Positions 6,978 through 16,349 of a stretch of 64,000 nt of DNA are shown here, piece after piece. The notes below the pieces were generated by a model. That model made no database searches, was not told where the DNA came from, and worked only from the letters and a program-made list of their open reading frames with translations. Location of the stretch: the NCBI GenBank assembly GCA_046964515.1, contig JBKUYM010000001.1:1-64000 (forward strand). Direction: 5' to 3'. Position numbers and translations under genes: made by a program. The stretch's first letter is position 1. Each line of letters opens with the position of its first letter. Source of the DNA: UMGS1663 sp046964515 (lineage in GTDB: Bacteria; Bacillota; Clostridia; TANB77; CAG-508).

Positions 6978-8735
6978 TTACGCTAAAAAGCTTTCTTCTT
7001 TAGAAGTCTCTTTTTGATTAGCTTGTTGCCTATAAAAATTATAGTAAACACCTTGTTCTTCTAATAATTCATTATGCTTTCCCTGTTCTATAATCTTTCC
7101 TGCATCTAATACAAGAATATAATCACTATCTTTTACATCAGAAATACGATTAGAAATAATCACACAAGTTTTATTTTTTGTTAGTTCCTTAATATTGGTC
7201 AATAACTTTTGTTCTGTACGATTATCTAATGCTGAGAAAGTATCGTCAAAAATAACCACACTACTTTTATTTAGAAAAGCTCTAGAAATCACTAATCTTT
7301 GCTTTTGTCCACCTGATAAATCAACGCCTCTTTCGCCAATAACTGTATGAATTCCATTATCCATTTCTTGGATTTCATTATAGATAATGGCTTTTTTAGT
7401 AGACTCTTCTACCTCTTTATCTTCATATCCTTGTTTAAACAAACCAATATTTTCTTTTAGAGTAGTAGAAAATAAAAAATTATCTTGCGTAATATAACAA
7501 ATATTGGTACGCAAAACTTCAATTGGTATACTATTAATATCTTGTCCATCTATAAAAATTTTCCCATTAGGAACATTGTATAATTTGGTTAATAAATTCA
7601 TTAAAGTTGTTTTTCCACTTCCTATCGTGCCTATAATCCCTATTGTTTGTCCTTTTTCTATTTTCAAATTAATGGATTCTAATACATTATCTAAACATTC
7701 TGGATAATGAAAAGTTAAGTCTTTTATCTGTATATTCCCTTGTAATAGCTCTTTATTTTCTATTTTTTTAATAGAAATTTTTTCTTTTTCTAGTTCAAAC
7801 ACTTTCTCTAATCTTCCATACGAAATTTGTCCTCTTTTTACCCTTGCGATTAAAACTGGTAACCAAGAAACTGGTCCTACGAATAAGGCAATATATCCAT
7901 TAAAAGCGACTAATTCTCCAATTGTAATTGTTCCTTCTAAAACTAAGTTAGAACCTAATATTAGAGAAATGGCATAGCATAATCCAAAACAAATATCAAT
8001 ACACATAGTTAATAAATTAGAATGTACGTCTACAGCATTGTTGCTACTACGCAAGCGCCTATTTTTTCTAATAAATTCTTTTAATTGTTCTCCTTCACAG
8101 CAATAAGCTTTTGTTGTTCTAATACTATCCGTACTTTCTTGTACATATTCTGAAAAAGCAGTAAAATTCTTTTGTGCTTTTTTAAAGTTTAATTCTACAT
8201 ATTTTCTTATTTTGACTACTAAATAAGAGGCTAATAGAATTGGTAAAATAACTGCTAAAGTTAAATACACATTAACCCCTTGTGCCATTGAAAAAATAGC
8301 TATGATAAAGGTAAATACAATTCTACTTCCATGGGATAAGATACGATAAAAAGCTGATCTTATTTCATTGGTATCTTGTACAAAATAAGACATAATTTCC
8401 CCATTTTTAATATTTTGAATTTTCTCCATTTTTATCTTTAAGAATCTTTCAAACACTTTATCTTTTACATTTTTTTCAAATCCTCTGACAATATAGCCTT
8501 CGTAATATTTCCAAATCAAGCGAACCACTAAAGCAATTAAACAAACGCCCATTAATACCACAATGGAATTCGTAATATTTTGTCTATTTGCTTCTACGTC
8601 ATATAACATATCAATAATATTACCTATTATTTTAGGCGGATAAGTTAATAAATAAATATTTGTCCCTATTAAAATTAGAAAAAATAGAATATGCCATTTA
8701 TACTTTTTTAATGATTTTATGATTACATCTCTCAT
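6978..8735 (-). CDS. ABC exporter half-transporter, degenerate-site subunit
   Basis: 585 aa from ATG 8735, chosen because AGGGGAAAAACAA precedes it and because a promoter (8784-8811) occupies the region upstream; a longer in-frame ATG near 8834 would sit on the promoter and terminator. It has an exporter membrane domain (about 20-310) and an ATPase domain with Walker A GTIGSGKT and signature LSGGQKQR. Its Walker B, VVIFDDTFSALD, has Asp instead of the catalytic Glu. This is the usual asymmetric arrangement of heterodimeric exporters. It is the first gene of a two-gene operon. Confidence 0.9.
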   Translation of the reverse strand: MRDVIIKSLKKYKWHILFFLILIGTNIYLLTYPPKIIGNIIDMLYDVEANRQNITNSIVVLMGVCLIALVVRLIWKYYEGYIVRGFEKNVKDKVFERFLKIKMEKIQNIKNGEIMSYFVQDTNEIRSAFYRILSHGSRIVFTFIIAIFSMAQGVNVYLTLAVILPILLASYLVVKIRKYVELNFKKAQKNFTAFSEYVQESTDSIRTTKAYCCEGEQLKEFIRKNRRLRSSNNAVDVHSNLLTMCIDICFGLCYAISLILGSNLVLEGTITIGELVAFNGYIALFVGPVSWLPVLIARVKRGQISYGRLEKVFELEKEKISIKKIENKELLQGNIQIKDLTFHYPECLDNVLESINLKIEKGQTIGIIGTIGSGKTTLMNLLTKLYNVPNGKIFIDGQDINSIPIEVLRTNICYITQDNFLFSTTLKENIGLFKQGYEDKEVEESTKKAIIYNEIQEMDNGIHTVIGERGVDLSGGQKQRLVISRAFLNKSSVVIFDDTFSALDNRTEQKLLTNIKELTKNKTCVIISNRISDVKDSDYILVLDAGKIIEQGKHNELLEEQGVYYNFYRQQANQKETSKEESFLA

Positions 8736-8783
8736 TTGTTTTTCCCCTGTCTTTTTCCTTTGCTTTCCCTTTATTTGTTTTCT

Positions 8784-8811
8784 ATTATAACATATAAACT
8801 TTTTTTGACAA
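8784..8811 (-). promoter_or_regulatory. Promoter of the ABC exporter operon
   Basis: On the minus strand this is TTGTCA, a 16-bp spacer and TATAAT. It lies about 50 bp before the chosen start codon of the first ABC gene. Confidence 0.7.
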
Positions 8812-8836
8812 GAAAAAAAGTGATTTTCCATCACCT
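8812..8836 (-). terminator. Terminator of the small gene ending at 8871
   Basis: A GTGAT / ATCAC hairpin is followed by seven T on the minus strand. It separates the small gene from the ABC exporter promoter immediately downstream. Confidence 0.65.
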
Positions 8837-8870
8837 TTTTACCATAAGTTTACATTTTCCCTTTAATTAT

Positions 8871-9038
8871 TTAAAATAATCCTTTTTCTTGGCATTTTTG
8901 TTCTAAATTTACATACAAATCATCTGTATTAAAACCGATTGTTTTTGCTTTATCATATTGCTTTGTCTGAAACATATGATTTAGGTTCATCATCTCTATA
9001 TTTTCCTTAAACGTATTACTGTCTTTTTCTTCAAACAT
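8871..9038 (-). CDS. Small hypothetical protein
   Basis: 55 aa from ATG 9038, which follows AAAGGAGG; a longer frame to 9065 includes the ribosome site and is less likely. The product begins MFEEKDSNTFKENIEM, is hydrophilic and probably helical, and ends QKCQEKGLF. I do not recognise it. It lies 42 bp after rpe and is followed by a terminator, so it is probably the last gene of the rlmN-rpe transcription unit. Confidence 0.6.
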   Translation of the reverse strand: MFEEKDSNTFKENIEMMNLNHMFQTKQYDKAKTIGFNTDDLYVNLEQKCQEKGLF

Positions 9039-9080
9039 ATTTTTCCTCCTTTCACTATTTTTCACAATGAATTATTTCTT

Positions 9081-9749
9081 TTATTTTTCTTTATTCTTCA
9101 ATTTAATAATGGCTTCTTTGTAATTTTCAGAATGCATCAAATAACTTCCTGCTACTAAAATGGAAGCACCTGCTTCTACAACTGGTATGCAAGTTTGACT
9201 ATTAATACCACCATCTACTTCAATATCTACCTCATAACCATTATCATATATATAACGATTCAAATCTTTAATTTTAGAAATGGTCTCTGGTAATAGTTTT
9301 TGCCCCCCTTTACCGGGTTCTACTGTCATAACTAAAACACGATGTATATAAGGAATATATTCCAAAATCACATTCATATCTGTTTTAGGACTTACGCATA
9401 ATCCAACCTTACAGTGGTTTTCCTTCAATAATGCCATCATTTCAATCACTTGTTTTTCATTTTTGCAAGCCTCTATATGGAAAATGATGATACTAGGTTC
9501 TATAGCTAAATAACTTTTAATGTAATTTTCTATATCTTCCACCATTAGATGTACTTCTACGGGAATTGTACTAATTTGTTTAATATATTCTGTATATTCT
9601 TTCATGATTTGACTAGTATCATTTTCTACAAATTTCCCATCCATGACATCTATATGAAAATAATCAACACCTGCTACTTCCAAATCATATATTGTTTGCA
9701 TGATTTTTTCTTTATTGGCATCTAAAAAAGACGCTGCTACCTCTACCAT
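9081..9749 (-). CDS. rpe: Ribulose-phosphate 3-epimerase
   Basis: 222 aa, a TIM-barrel enzyme interconverting ribulose 5-phosphate and xylulose 5-phosphate in the pentose phosphate pathway. Family marks are YFHIDVMDGKFVEN (metal ligands His and Asp), VEVHLMVED, VLVMTVEPGKGGQK, IEVDGGIN and AGASILVAGSYL. The start overlaps the end of rsgA by 7 bp, indicating translational coupling. rsgA-rpe is a conserved pair in Firmicutes. Confidence 0.95.
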   Translation of the reverse strand: MVEVAASFLDANKEKIMQTIYDLEVAGVDYFHIDVMDGKFVENDTSQIMKEYTEYIKQISTIPVEVHLMVEDIENYIKSYLAIEPSIIIFHIEACKNEKQVIEMMALLKENHCKVGLCVSPKTDMNVILEYIPYIHRVLVMTVEPGKGGQKLLPETISKIKDLNRYIYDNGYEVDIEVDGGINSQTCIPVVEAGASILVAGSYLMHSENYKEAIIKLKNKEK

Positions 9750-10633
9750 TTATGGTCCTCCTTTTCTTTTAGTTCTTCATAAATTTTACAATAATTTTCA
9801 TAGCGTGTCTTAGCAATTTTACCTGCTGTTAATGCTTCTTTAATACCACAAATTTCTTCTTTTTTATGGCTACAACCTACATATTGACATTTTGCTATGT
9901 AAGGTTTGAATTCTATAAAACATTGGTCTAATGCTTTTGTTTCAATCTCTTCTATACTAAAAGTAGAAAAGCCGGGAGTATCTGCAATATAACCACCTTC
10001 TTCTAGCGGATATAAGGTAACAGCGGTTGTTGTGTTCTTACCCCTTTTTATTTTTTCACTTACCATACCTTCTATTGTTTTTTTCTCTGCAAATAGAGCA
10101 TTTAATAAGGTAGATTTCCCTACTCCAGAGTTTCCTGAAAAGGCTGTTACTTCTCCTTTTAGTACTTTTTTTAATGCTTCTATTCCTTCTAATTGTTTTG
10201 CATTAGTGGTTAATACTAGATAACCAATTTGTTCATATAAACTCTTTATTTTTTCTAAATCTTCTTTTTCTGCCAAGTCTATTTTATTTATACAAATAAC
10301 CGGCTTTATTCCTAACCATTTTGCATAAGCCAATTGTTTATCTAATAATAATAAATCTGGCTTTGGCATTTTTAAAGAAACAACAAAAACTAATTGTGTT
10401 AAATTGGCTATTTTAGGCCTTTTAGAATAGTTTTTTCGTGGCACAATTTCTAAAATGACGCCTTGTTTTTGTGCTTCCTCAATTATTTCTATTTTCACAA
10501 AATCTCCCACTACTGGTGTTTGTTCTTCTTGTTTTATTTTTCCTCTTACGCTACAACAATATATTTGTTTATCTTGCTCTACTTCAACCTGATAACTATT
10601 ACTAATAATGGTTATAATTCTGCCCTGTTTCAT
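9743..10633 (-). CDS. rsgA: Ribosome small-subunit-dependent GTPase A
   Basis: 296 aa. A circularly permuted GTPase that helps late 30S subunit maturation. It has an N-terminal OB-fold (about 1-65), then NKID (G4) ahead of GNSGVGKSTLLN (G1), DTPGFS (G3) and a C-terminal zinc-binding CQYVGCSHKKEEIC. It lies in the order rlmN-stp-prkC-rsgA-rpe, typical of Clostridia. A terminator-like hairpin at 10659-10697 separates it from prkC, so it may be partly uncoupled. Confidence 0.95.
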   Translation of the reverse strand: MKQGRIITIISNSYQVEVEQDKQIYCCSVRGKIKQEEQTPVVGDFVKIEIIEEAQKQGVILEIVPRKNYSKRPKIANLTQLVFVVSLKMPKPDLLLLDKQLAYAKWLGIKPVICINKIDLAEKEDLEKIKSLYEQIGYLVLTTNAKQLEGIEALKKVLKGEVTAFSGNSGVGKSTLLNALFAEKKTIEGMVSEKIKRGKNTTTAVTLYPLEEGGYIADTPGFSTFSIEEIETKALDQCFIEFKPYIAKCQYVGCSHKKEEICGIKEALTAGKIAKTRYENYCKIYEELKEKEDHKW

Positions 10634-10658
10634 TGATTCTCCTTATCCTTCTTGCTTT

Positions 10659-10697
10659 TAAAAAAGGTAGATGTTTTCTTTTGTCATCTACCTTTTT
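10659..10697 (-). terminator. Terminator or attenuator between prkC and rsgA
   Basis: The perfect 13-bp stem AAAAAGGTAGATG / CATCTACCTTTTT has an 11-nt loop and ends in T tracts. It is placed immediately behind the prkC stop codon. Confidence 0.75.
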
Positions 10698-10703
10698 GCT
10701 TTT

Positions 10704-12675
10704 TTATTCTATATCTAATACAGTTTTACTATTTAAATCTAAGTTTTGTGTTGTTTTTAATACTTCATCCACATATACCTTTACTGTAATAACACCCTTT
10801 CCACTAACTGGAACCGTTATCTTAGTCGTATCTTTCGCTTGTTTTTCCTTATATACGGTATCTTCCCCTACTTTTACCATTACCTCTACTTTTGGTACTT
10901 CTGTATCTGTAGAGTTGGTATTGGTTGGTTTTGTATAGTTTAATAAAGATTTCAAGTTAATATTAACAGTTCCTTTTTTAATTTCTGCTATTTTATTAAC
11001 CGTTATGGTTACAGTTGTTCCTTCATCTACTACTTTCCCGGTGTCGATACTTTGTTTTAAAACAATTCCATTTTCTTTTGTTGTATCTTCTTCATAGGCT
11101 ACTGAAACCTTTAAGTTATTATCTGTTAGCTCTTTACTTGCTGCTTCTTGTGTTTTATTTACTAGTGATGGTACTGCTACTTGTTTAATACCTGTACCTG
11201 TACTTACATGTACTTTAATAGTATCTCCTGCATTAGCTGACGTATTTTCTGCTGGTTCTTGTTTAATAACCACGCCTTCTTGTACCTTTTGACTGGTTTC
11301 TTCTATTTTTTCTACTTTTAATTTGGCATCTGTTAAGATTTTTTCTGCTTCTTCATAAGTATAACCCGCTACTTTTGGTATGGTTACCACTTCAATACCT
11401 TTACTTACCACTAGTTTTATGGTCGTATTTTCTTTAATGGTAAAGTTTTTACGATAACTTGGATCTTGCGAAATTATTTTGCCTTCTTCTATTTCACTAC
11501 TATAATCTTCTCCTGTAATCTCATATTGTAGTTTTGTACCTTTTAACACTTCTTTAATCTCTTCTTCTGTTTTACCTACTAATTCTGGAATTGGTACATT
11601 CTTAACCGTTGTTACATCCATAATCGTTTTCACAGTAAAGACGGTTATGATAAATACCAATATAAAAGATAAGACAATAGCAGCAATTTTCATTTTTGGA
11701 TGTTCTTTAAAATACTGTGCTAGTTTTCCCTTTTTCTTTTTCTCTGTACTTCTAGTTTCTTTATTTTTTTCTAACATATCTTCTGTAATGGTTCCAATTC
11801 TTTGTGTACTACTTGTATCAATTTGTGCTTGTGCTACAAAATCACCTTCTGGATTTTTTAAGGCCATTGTTAAATCTCTTAACATCTCTGTTGCAGATTG
11901 ATATCTTAAAGCTGGTTCTTTTTGCATAGCTTTTATAATGATTTGGTTAACTGCAAGTGGGATACTCGGATTTAATTTCATAGGTTCTACAGGCTTTTCC
12001 TGCATATGCTTTAGAGCAATGGAAACAGGCGTATCTGCATCAAAAGGAACTCTTCCTGTTAACATTTCATACATAACAACACCTAAAGAGTATAAATCTG
12101 ATTTAGCATCTGTATAACCTCCACGTGCATGCTCTGGTGAAAAATAATGTACAGAGCCAATGGTAGTCCCAAAAGCGGTAATAGTTGAATTAGAAACTGC
12201 TTTAGCAATTCCAAAATCCGTAACTTTAGCTACCCCTTCTTCTGTAATAATAATATTATGTGGTTTGATATCTCTATGAACAATATTATTTTTATGAGCA
12301 GCTTCTAAAGCAGATGCAATTTGGATTGCAATATTTACTGACCATTTCCATGGAAGTGAACCATCTTCTGCTATAATTTCTTTTAATGTTTTTCCCTGTA
12401 CTAATTCCATAACAATATAATAAATATTATCTTCATGTCCTACATCATAAATAGATACAATATTAGGATGTGTTAAACCAGCAGCTGATTGTGCTTCTAT
12501 ATTAAATCTCCTAATAAATTCTTCATCGGTTGTAAATTCTTCTTTTAATACTTTTACAGCTACTAATCTATTTAATACATGACATTTGGCTTTATATACA
12601 GTTGCCATTCCACCGATTGCCTATATTCTCTAAAAGTTCATATCTGCCCCCTATGTATTTTCCTACTAAATCCAT
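10704..12675 (-). CDS. prkC: PASTA-domain Ser/Thr protein kinase with apparent 5' frameshift
   Basis: A membrane kinase that senses muropeptides or lipid II. It has a cytoplasmic kinase domain (HRDIKPHNIII, DFGIAKA, SPEHARGG), a transmembrane helix (KIAAIVLSFILVFIITVF), three extracellular PASTA repeats and an extra C-terminal beta-type domain. The expected start is ATG 12675 (MDLVGKYIGGRYELLENIG), but one extra base near 12617-12618 breaks the frame exactly in the glycine-rich loop. Removing it gives IGIGGMATVYKAK. The uninterrupted frame starts only at ATG 12608 (MATVYKAKC) and would lack the nucleotide-binding loop. This may be a sequencing or assembly error, or a true inactivation. The neighbour stp is the partner phosphatase. 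Confidence 0.9.
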
Positions 12676-12750
12676 ATTATTCCTCTCCCTTTGCTTTTTC
12701 CCATATGCTTATTTTGTTTTACATATGTTCTTTTGGTTACTTTTCTATTT

Positions 12751-13476
12751 TTACATGATGACTATGGCTGTAATGTTATCATAACCACCTTGCCTATTTG
12801 CCAATTCTATTAATTTATCAGGTGCTTGTTGCTTTTCTTGTTTAATAATTTCATAGATTTGTTCATCTGTTAACATATTGGTTAGTCCATCAGAACACAT
12901 TAAAAATATATCTTCTTTCATAAATCCCTTTACCGTTACATCTGGTTCTACAAATGCTGTACATCCTAAAGCTTTCATTAACATATTTTTCTTTGGATGA
13001 TGCATCGCTTCTTCTTTAGAAATGGTTCCATCTTTTACAAGTTTTTCTACATAACTATGGTCATGGGTTAATTTACGCATAAACTCTCTACGAATACGAT
13101 AAATTCTACTATCTCCCACATGTCCAATATATGCCTTATTATTATATATTAAACATACTTCCAAAGTAGTACCCATTCCTTCTAAATCTTTTTGCTCTTT
13201 TGATTTTTCATAGACAATCATATTCGCATATTCCATAGCACTTTGTACTAGTTTTAAAATTTCTAATTTTTCTTTTTCTATTTTATCAAAATTACTGGTA
13301 ATATAATTTTTAACAGCTGTTGTAGCTAGCTTGCTAGCCACTTCTCCACCTTGGTAACCACCCATACCATCTGCTAATATATATAGTGGTAATTCTTCTT
13401 CTTTAGTTGGAATATAGTAGTAGTCTTGATTCATGTCTCTTGCTTTACCAATGTCTGTTTTCGCAAAAGCCCTCAT
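12751..13476 (-). CDS. stp: PP2C-type serine/threonine phosphatase
   Basis: 241 aa, a metal-dependent phosphatase that reverses PrkC phosphorylation. Motifs are RDMNQD, ADGMGGYQGGEVAS (metal Asp), GTTLEVCLI, HVGDSRIYRIR, LTHDHSYV, FLMCSDGLTNML and GGYDNITAIVI. The start follows AGGAGGAAAAATAA. It lies between rlmN and prkC in the conserved cell-wall signalling operon. Confidence 0.95.
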   Translation of the reverse strand: MRAFAKTDIGKARDMNQDYYYIPTKEEELPLYILADGMGGYQGGEVASKLATTAVKNYITSNFDKIEKEKLEILKLVQSAMEYANMIVYEKSKEQKDLEGMGTTLEVCLIYNNKAYIGHVGDSRIYRIRREFMRKLTHDHSYVEKLVKDGTISKEEAMHHPKKNMLMKALGCTAFVEPDVTVKGFMKEDIFLMCSDGLTNMLTDEQIYEIIKQEKQQAPDKLIELANRQGGYDNITAIVIM

Positions 13477-13512
13477 TTATTTTTCCTCCTATTACTGGCT
13501 CTTTTCGTGATT

Positions 13513-14559
13513 TTATTTATTTTCTTCTTTCGTTTCCTTTTTTAAATTCTTTCTTCTTAATTGTCCGCATGCGGCATCTATATCGGCGCCTAATTCTCTC
13601 CTAATAGTTGCTACAATTCCATGTTCATTTAAGTAATCTCTAAATTTAAGAATATTTTCATTGCTACTTTTCGTATACACGCCATTTTCAATAGCGTTAA
13701 TTGGAATTAAATTAACATGGCATAACATACCTTTTAATAATTTTACTAATTCTTTTGCATCTTCTAGTTGGTCGTTATTTCCTTTTGCTAACGCATACTC
13801 AAAAGATACTCTTCTATTGGTTATTGCTATATAATCTTTACATGCTTGTAATAATTCTTCTATCGGATATCGATTATTAACTGGCATCATTTGACTTCTT
13901 TTTTCATTATTGACTGCATGTAATGAAATAGATAGTGTACATTGTCTATTTTCTTTCGCTAAATCATAAATTCTAGGAACTAGTCCACTTGTAGAAATAC
14001 TAATATGCCTTGCTCCTATATTTAAACCTTTTGGATGATTTAGAATTTGAATCGCTTTCATTACTTGCTCATAATTATCCAAAGGTTCTCCAATTCCCAT
14101 AAATACAATATTAGAAATCTTATCTTCTATATCTTGTTCTACGGCTAGAATTTGTTCTACAATTTCTCCTGCACTTAAATTTCTCATAAATGGAATTCCT
14201 GTAGAAGCACAAAATTTACATCCCATCTTACAACCAATTTGTGAAGATACACAAACCGTTTTTCCATGATGATATTGCATAAGCACAGTTTCAATAGCAT
14301 TACCATCTAATACATCAAAAAGATATTTTTTGGTGCCATCTGAGGCTTCTTGTTTATTTAAAATTTTAAAATTACATATAGTATAATTTTCTTTTAGCTT
14401 TTCTCTTAGGGCTATCGATAAATTGGTCATTTCATCAAAAGTCTTTACCTTTTCACTAAATAGCCATATATAGATTTGCTCTGCTCTAAATGGCTTTTCT
14501 CCTAAGGCTACTAATTGTTCTTTTAATTCTTCTAAGGTGTTATCTTTTATATTTTTCAT
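13513..14559 (-). CDS. rlmN: 23S rRNA/tRNA adenine-C2 methyltransferase
   Basis: 348 aa, a radical-SAM enzyme that methylates C2 of adenine 2503 in 23S rRNA and A37 in some tRNAs. The cluster-binding motif CKMGCKFC is visible, along with GIGEPLDN, the ISTSGLVP and LSISLHAV segments and the C-terminal RRELGADIDAACGQLR containing the catalytic Cys. It is the first gene of the unit running to rpe. Confidence 0.96.
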   Translation of the reverse strand: MKNIKDNTLEELKEQLVALGEKPFRAEQIYIWLFSEKVKTFDEMTNLSIALREKLKENYTICNFKILNKQEASDGTKKYLFDVLDGNAIETVLMQYHHGKTVCVSSQIGCKMGCKFCASTGIPFMRNLSAGEIVEQILAVEQDIEDKISNIVFMGIGEPLDNYEQVMKAIQILNHPKGLNIGARHISISTSGLVPRIYDLAKENRQCTLSISLHAVNNEKRSQMMPVNNRYPIEELLQACKDYIAITNRRVSFEYALAKGNNDQLEDAKELVKLLKGMLCHVNLIPINAIENGVYTKSSNENILKFRDYLNEHGIVATIRRELGADIDAACGQLRRKNLKKETKEENK

Positions 14560-14618
14560 TTTCCATCCTACTTTTTACTGCGTTTTGTTCTTCCCTTTTC
14601 CATTTTCCTTTTATTCAA

Positions 14619-14647
14619 TTTATATCATAAAGTATATTTTTTTTCAA
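14619..14647 (-). promoter_or_regulatory. Promoter of the rlmN operon
   Basis: On the minus strand this is TTGAAA, a 17-bp spacer and TATAAA, about 60 bp before the rlmN start. Confidence 0.6.
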
Positions 14648-14753
14648 TAGTTTTCATGAAACTGTCATATTGGTGATAGTATACCTTATTTTTTTACTCT
14701 TTATCGTATTATTTTAGTTTAAAAAGATTACCAATTTGTAAATTGTAAATACA

Positions 14754-14782
14754 TTGTTTTTATTCATAGATTATGCTATACT
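14754..14782 (+). promoter_or_regulatory. Promoter of the CDF transporter gene
   Basis: TTGTTT, a 17-bp spacer and TATACT. The TTG at 14754 could be misread as a start codon, but it is better explained as the -35 box. Confidence 0.7.
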
Positions 14783-14828
14783 TATTTTTGATTTTAATAA
14801 TAAATATTATAATGAAAAAGGTGTATGT

Positions 14829-15686
14829 ATGAATCGTTATGAAGTTACTAAAAAGGCAGGACTTTTTGGTATTTTAGGAAATATATTTTTATTAATTATA
14901 AAAGGAACCATTGGTTTTTTAACTAATAGTCAGGCTATGATTGCAGATAGTGCTAATAGTGCTGGTGATATCTTTGCTTCTGCTATGACCTCTATTGGTA
15001 ATAAAATTGCAAGTGAACCACAAGATGATTCACACAATTTTGGTCATGGTAAAGCAGAATATCTTTTTTCTATGTTTATTAGCCTTTCTATGATTGTAGT
15101 TGCTTTTAAATTACTTTATGATTCAGCCACGACCTTAATTCAACAAGAGCAAATGCAATTTTCTTGGATTTTAGTTGTTGTTTGTGTCATTACAATTACC
15201 ATAAAAGCTTGTTTATATGGTTACACAAAAAAATTATCTAAAAAATTTGATAATATCTTAATTGAAGCTAATATGAAAGATCATAGAAATGATTGTATTG
15301 TTACTAGTTTTACTTTGCTTTCTGTGCTTGCAACTTTAATAAATATATATTGGTTAGATGGTATTGTTGGTATTGGTATTTCTATCTGGATTGCTTATAC
15401 AGGACTTAAAATTTTTATGGAAAGCTACAATGTTTTAATGGATAAATCTGTTGATGAAGATACGAAAGATTTAATTTTACATATCATCAAGAATTATGAT
15501 AAAGTACAAAAGGTAAGTCATTTTTATTCTACACCTGTAGGCTATCAATATATGATTGTTCTAACCATTAGTGTTGATGGCAATATGTCTACTTTTGAAA
15601 GTCATGCTCTAGCAGACAGTCTAGAAAAGGATATTACTAATTTAGATAAAGTTTATCATACTTTAATTCATGTAAACCCTATTTAA
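14829..15686 (+). CDS. Cation diffusion facilitator family transporter
   Basis: 285 aa from ATG 14829 (AAAGGTG upstream), beginning MNRYEVTKKAGLF. A membrane antiporter exporting divalent metals such as Zn, Mn or Fe. Family marks are the helix with ADSANSAGDIFAS (metal-site Asp), HNFGHGKAEYLFS, a second metal motif with HRNDCIVTS, and a cytoplasmic C-terminal domain (about 205-285) with a ferredoxin-like fold. The metal cannot be told from sequence. It is a single gene with its own promoter, followed by the CRISPR leader region. Confidence 0.92.
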   Translation: MNRYEVTKKAGLFGILGNIFLLIIKGTIGFLTNSQAMIADSANSAGDIFASAMTSIGNKIASEPQDDSHNFGHGKAEYLFSMFISLSMIVVAFKLLYDSATTLIQQEQMQFSWILVVVCVITITIKACLYGYTKKLSKKFDNILIEANMKDHRNDCIVTSFTLLSVLATLINIYWLDGIVGIGISIWIAYTGLKIFMESYNVLMDKSVDEDTKDLILHIIKNYDKVQKVSHFYSTPVGYQYMIVLTISVDGNMSTFESHALADSLEKDITNLDKVYHTLIHVNPI

Positions 15687-15873
15687 TGATTAACAAATCT
15701 GTCGATCTCTCATAATGTAAAAATACCGTTGGGTCGACAGGTGTATAAATCGTTGATATATAAGCGTTTCTTAAAATTAATAGATTTTTTAATGCTCTTT
15801 TTATACAATATTTTATGAGGTCGACAGATTATAACCTTCTATTTGTTGTTACTAATGCTTCTTACCATTACCT
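15687..15873 (+). promoter_or_regulatory. Probable CRISPR leader with TCGACAG inverted repeats
   Basis: A non-coding AT-rich stretch lies between the CDF gene and the first repeat. AATCTGTCGA at 15696-15705 is repeated inverted at 15821-15830 (TCGACAGATT), and a further TCGACAG occurs at 15734-15740. The leader side is inferred because the degenerate repeat is at the opposite end of the array. Confidence 0.5.
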
Positions 15874-16303
15874 GTTTTAATTTAAATATAGTAGAATGTA
15901 AATAACATTTCCAAATTTGTCGAAAAAAAGTTGACAAAGTTTTAATTTAAATATAGTAGAATGTAAATGTCGGAATGCTAAATAGAAACGAAGGAAGAGA
16001 AATCTGTTTTAATTTAAATATAGTAGAATGTAAATAAACCACAACGGATTATTGCTCCATCAATCTGACTTGTTTTAATTTAAATATAGTAGAATGTAAA
16101 TTGCTTTACATTAATACATGCATTTTTTGTTTTTGAACGTTTTAATTTAAATATAGTAGAATGTAAATATTGTTGCTACCGCTGTTTGTGCAACAGTTTT
16201 TATTGGTTTTAATTTAAATATAGTAGAATGTAAATGCATTTACATTTGTAATATAGCTCATTTGTAAATCTGAGTTTTAATTTAAATATAGTAGAACATA
16301 AAT
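15874..16303 (+). CRISPR. Orphan CRISPR array, 7 repeats and 6 spacers, type I-B-like
   Basis: Seven 30-bp repeats start at 15874, 15939, 16006, 16072, 16139, 16206 and 16274. They begin GTTTTAATTTAAATATAG and end GAATGTAAAT. The first six are identical; the last has ACATAAAT at its end, marking the trailer. Spacers are 35, 37, 36, 37, 37 and 38 nt. The repeat end resembles C. difficile type I-B repeats, whose crRNA handle is ATGTAAAT. No cas gene lies in the window, so Cas proteins must act in trans. Spacers 4 (16102-16138) and 6 (16236-16273) begin with the reverse complement of the repeat end. Confidence 0.97.
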
Positions 16304-16319
16304 ATAAAACAATTAAAAA

Positions 16320-16344
16320 AGGAAACTAGTATTTCTAGTTTCCT
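16320..16344 (-). terminator. Terminator of the gene ending at 16350
   Basis: An AGGAAACTAG / CTAGTTTCCT hairpin is followed on the minus strand by six T. It lies between the pilin-like gene and the CRISPR trailer. Confidence 0.75.
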
Positions 16345-16349
16345 CTTCT

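Noticed and set aside
14754..14828. N-terminal extension of the CDF transporter from TTG 14754
   Set aside because: This stretch contains a good -35/-10 pair, and the start at 14829 has a ribosome site and the expected family N-terminus.
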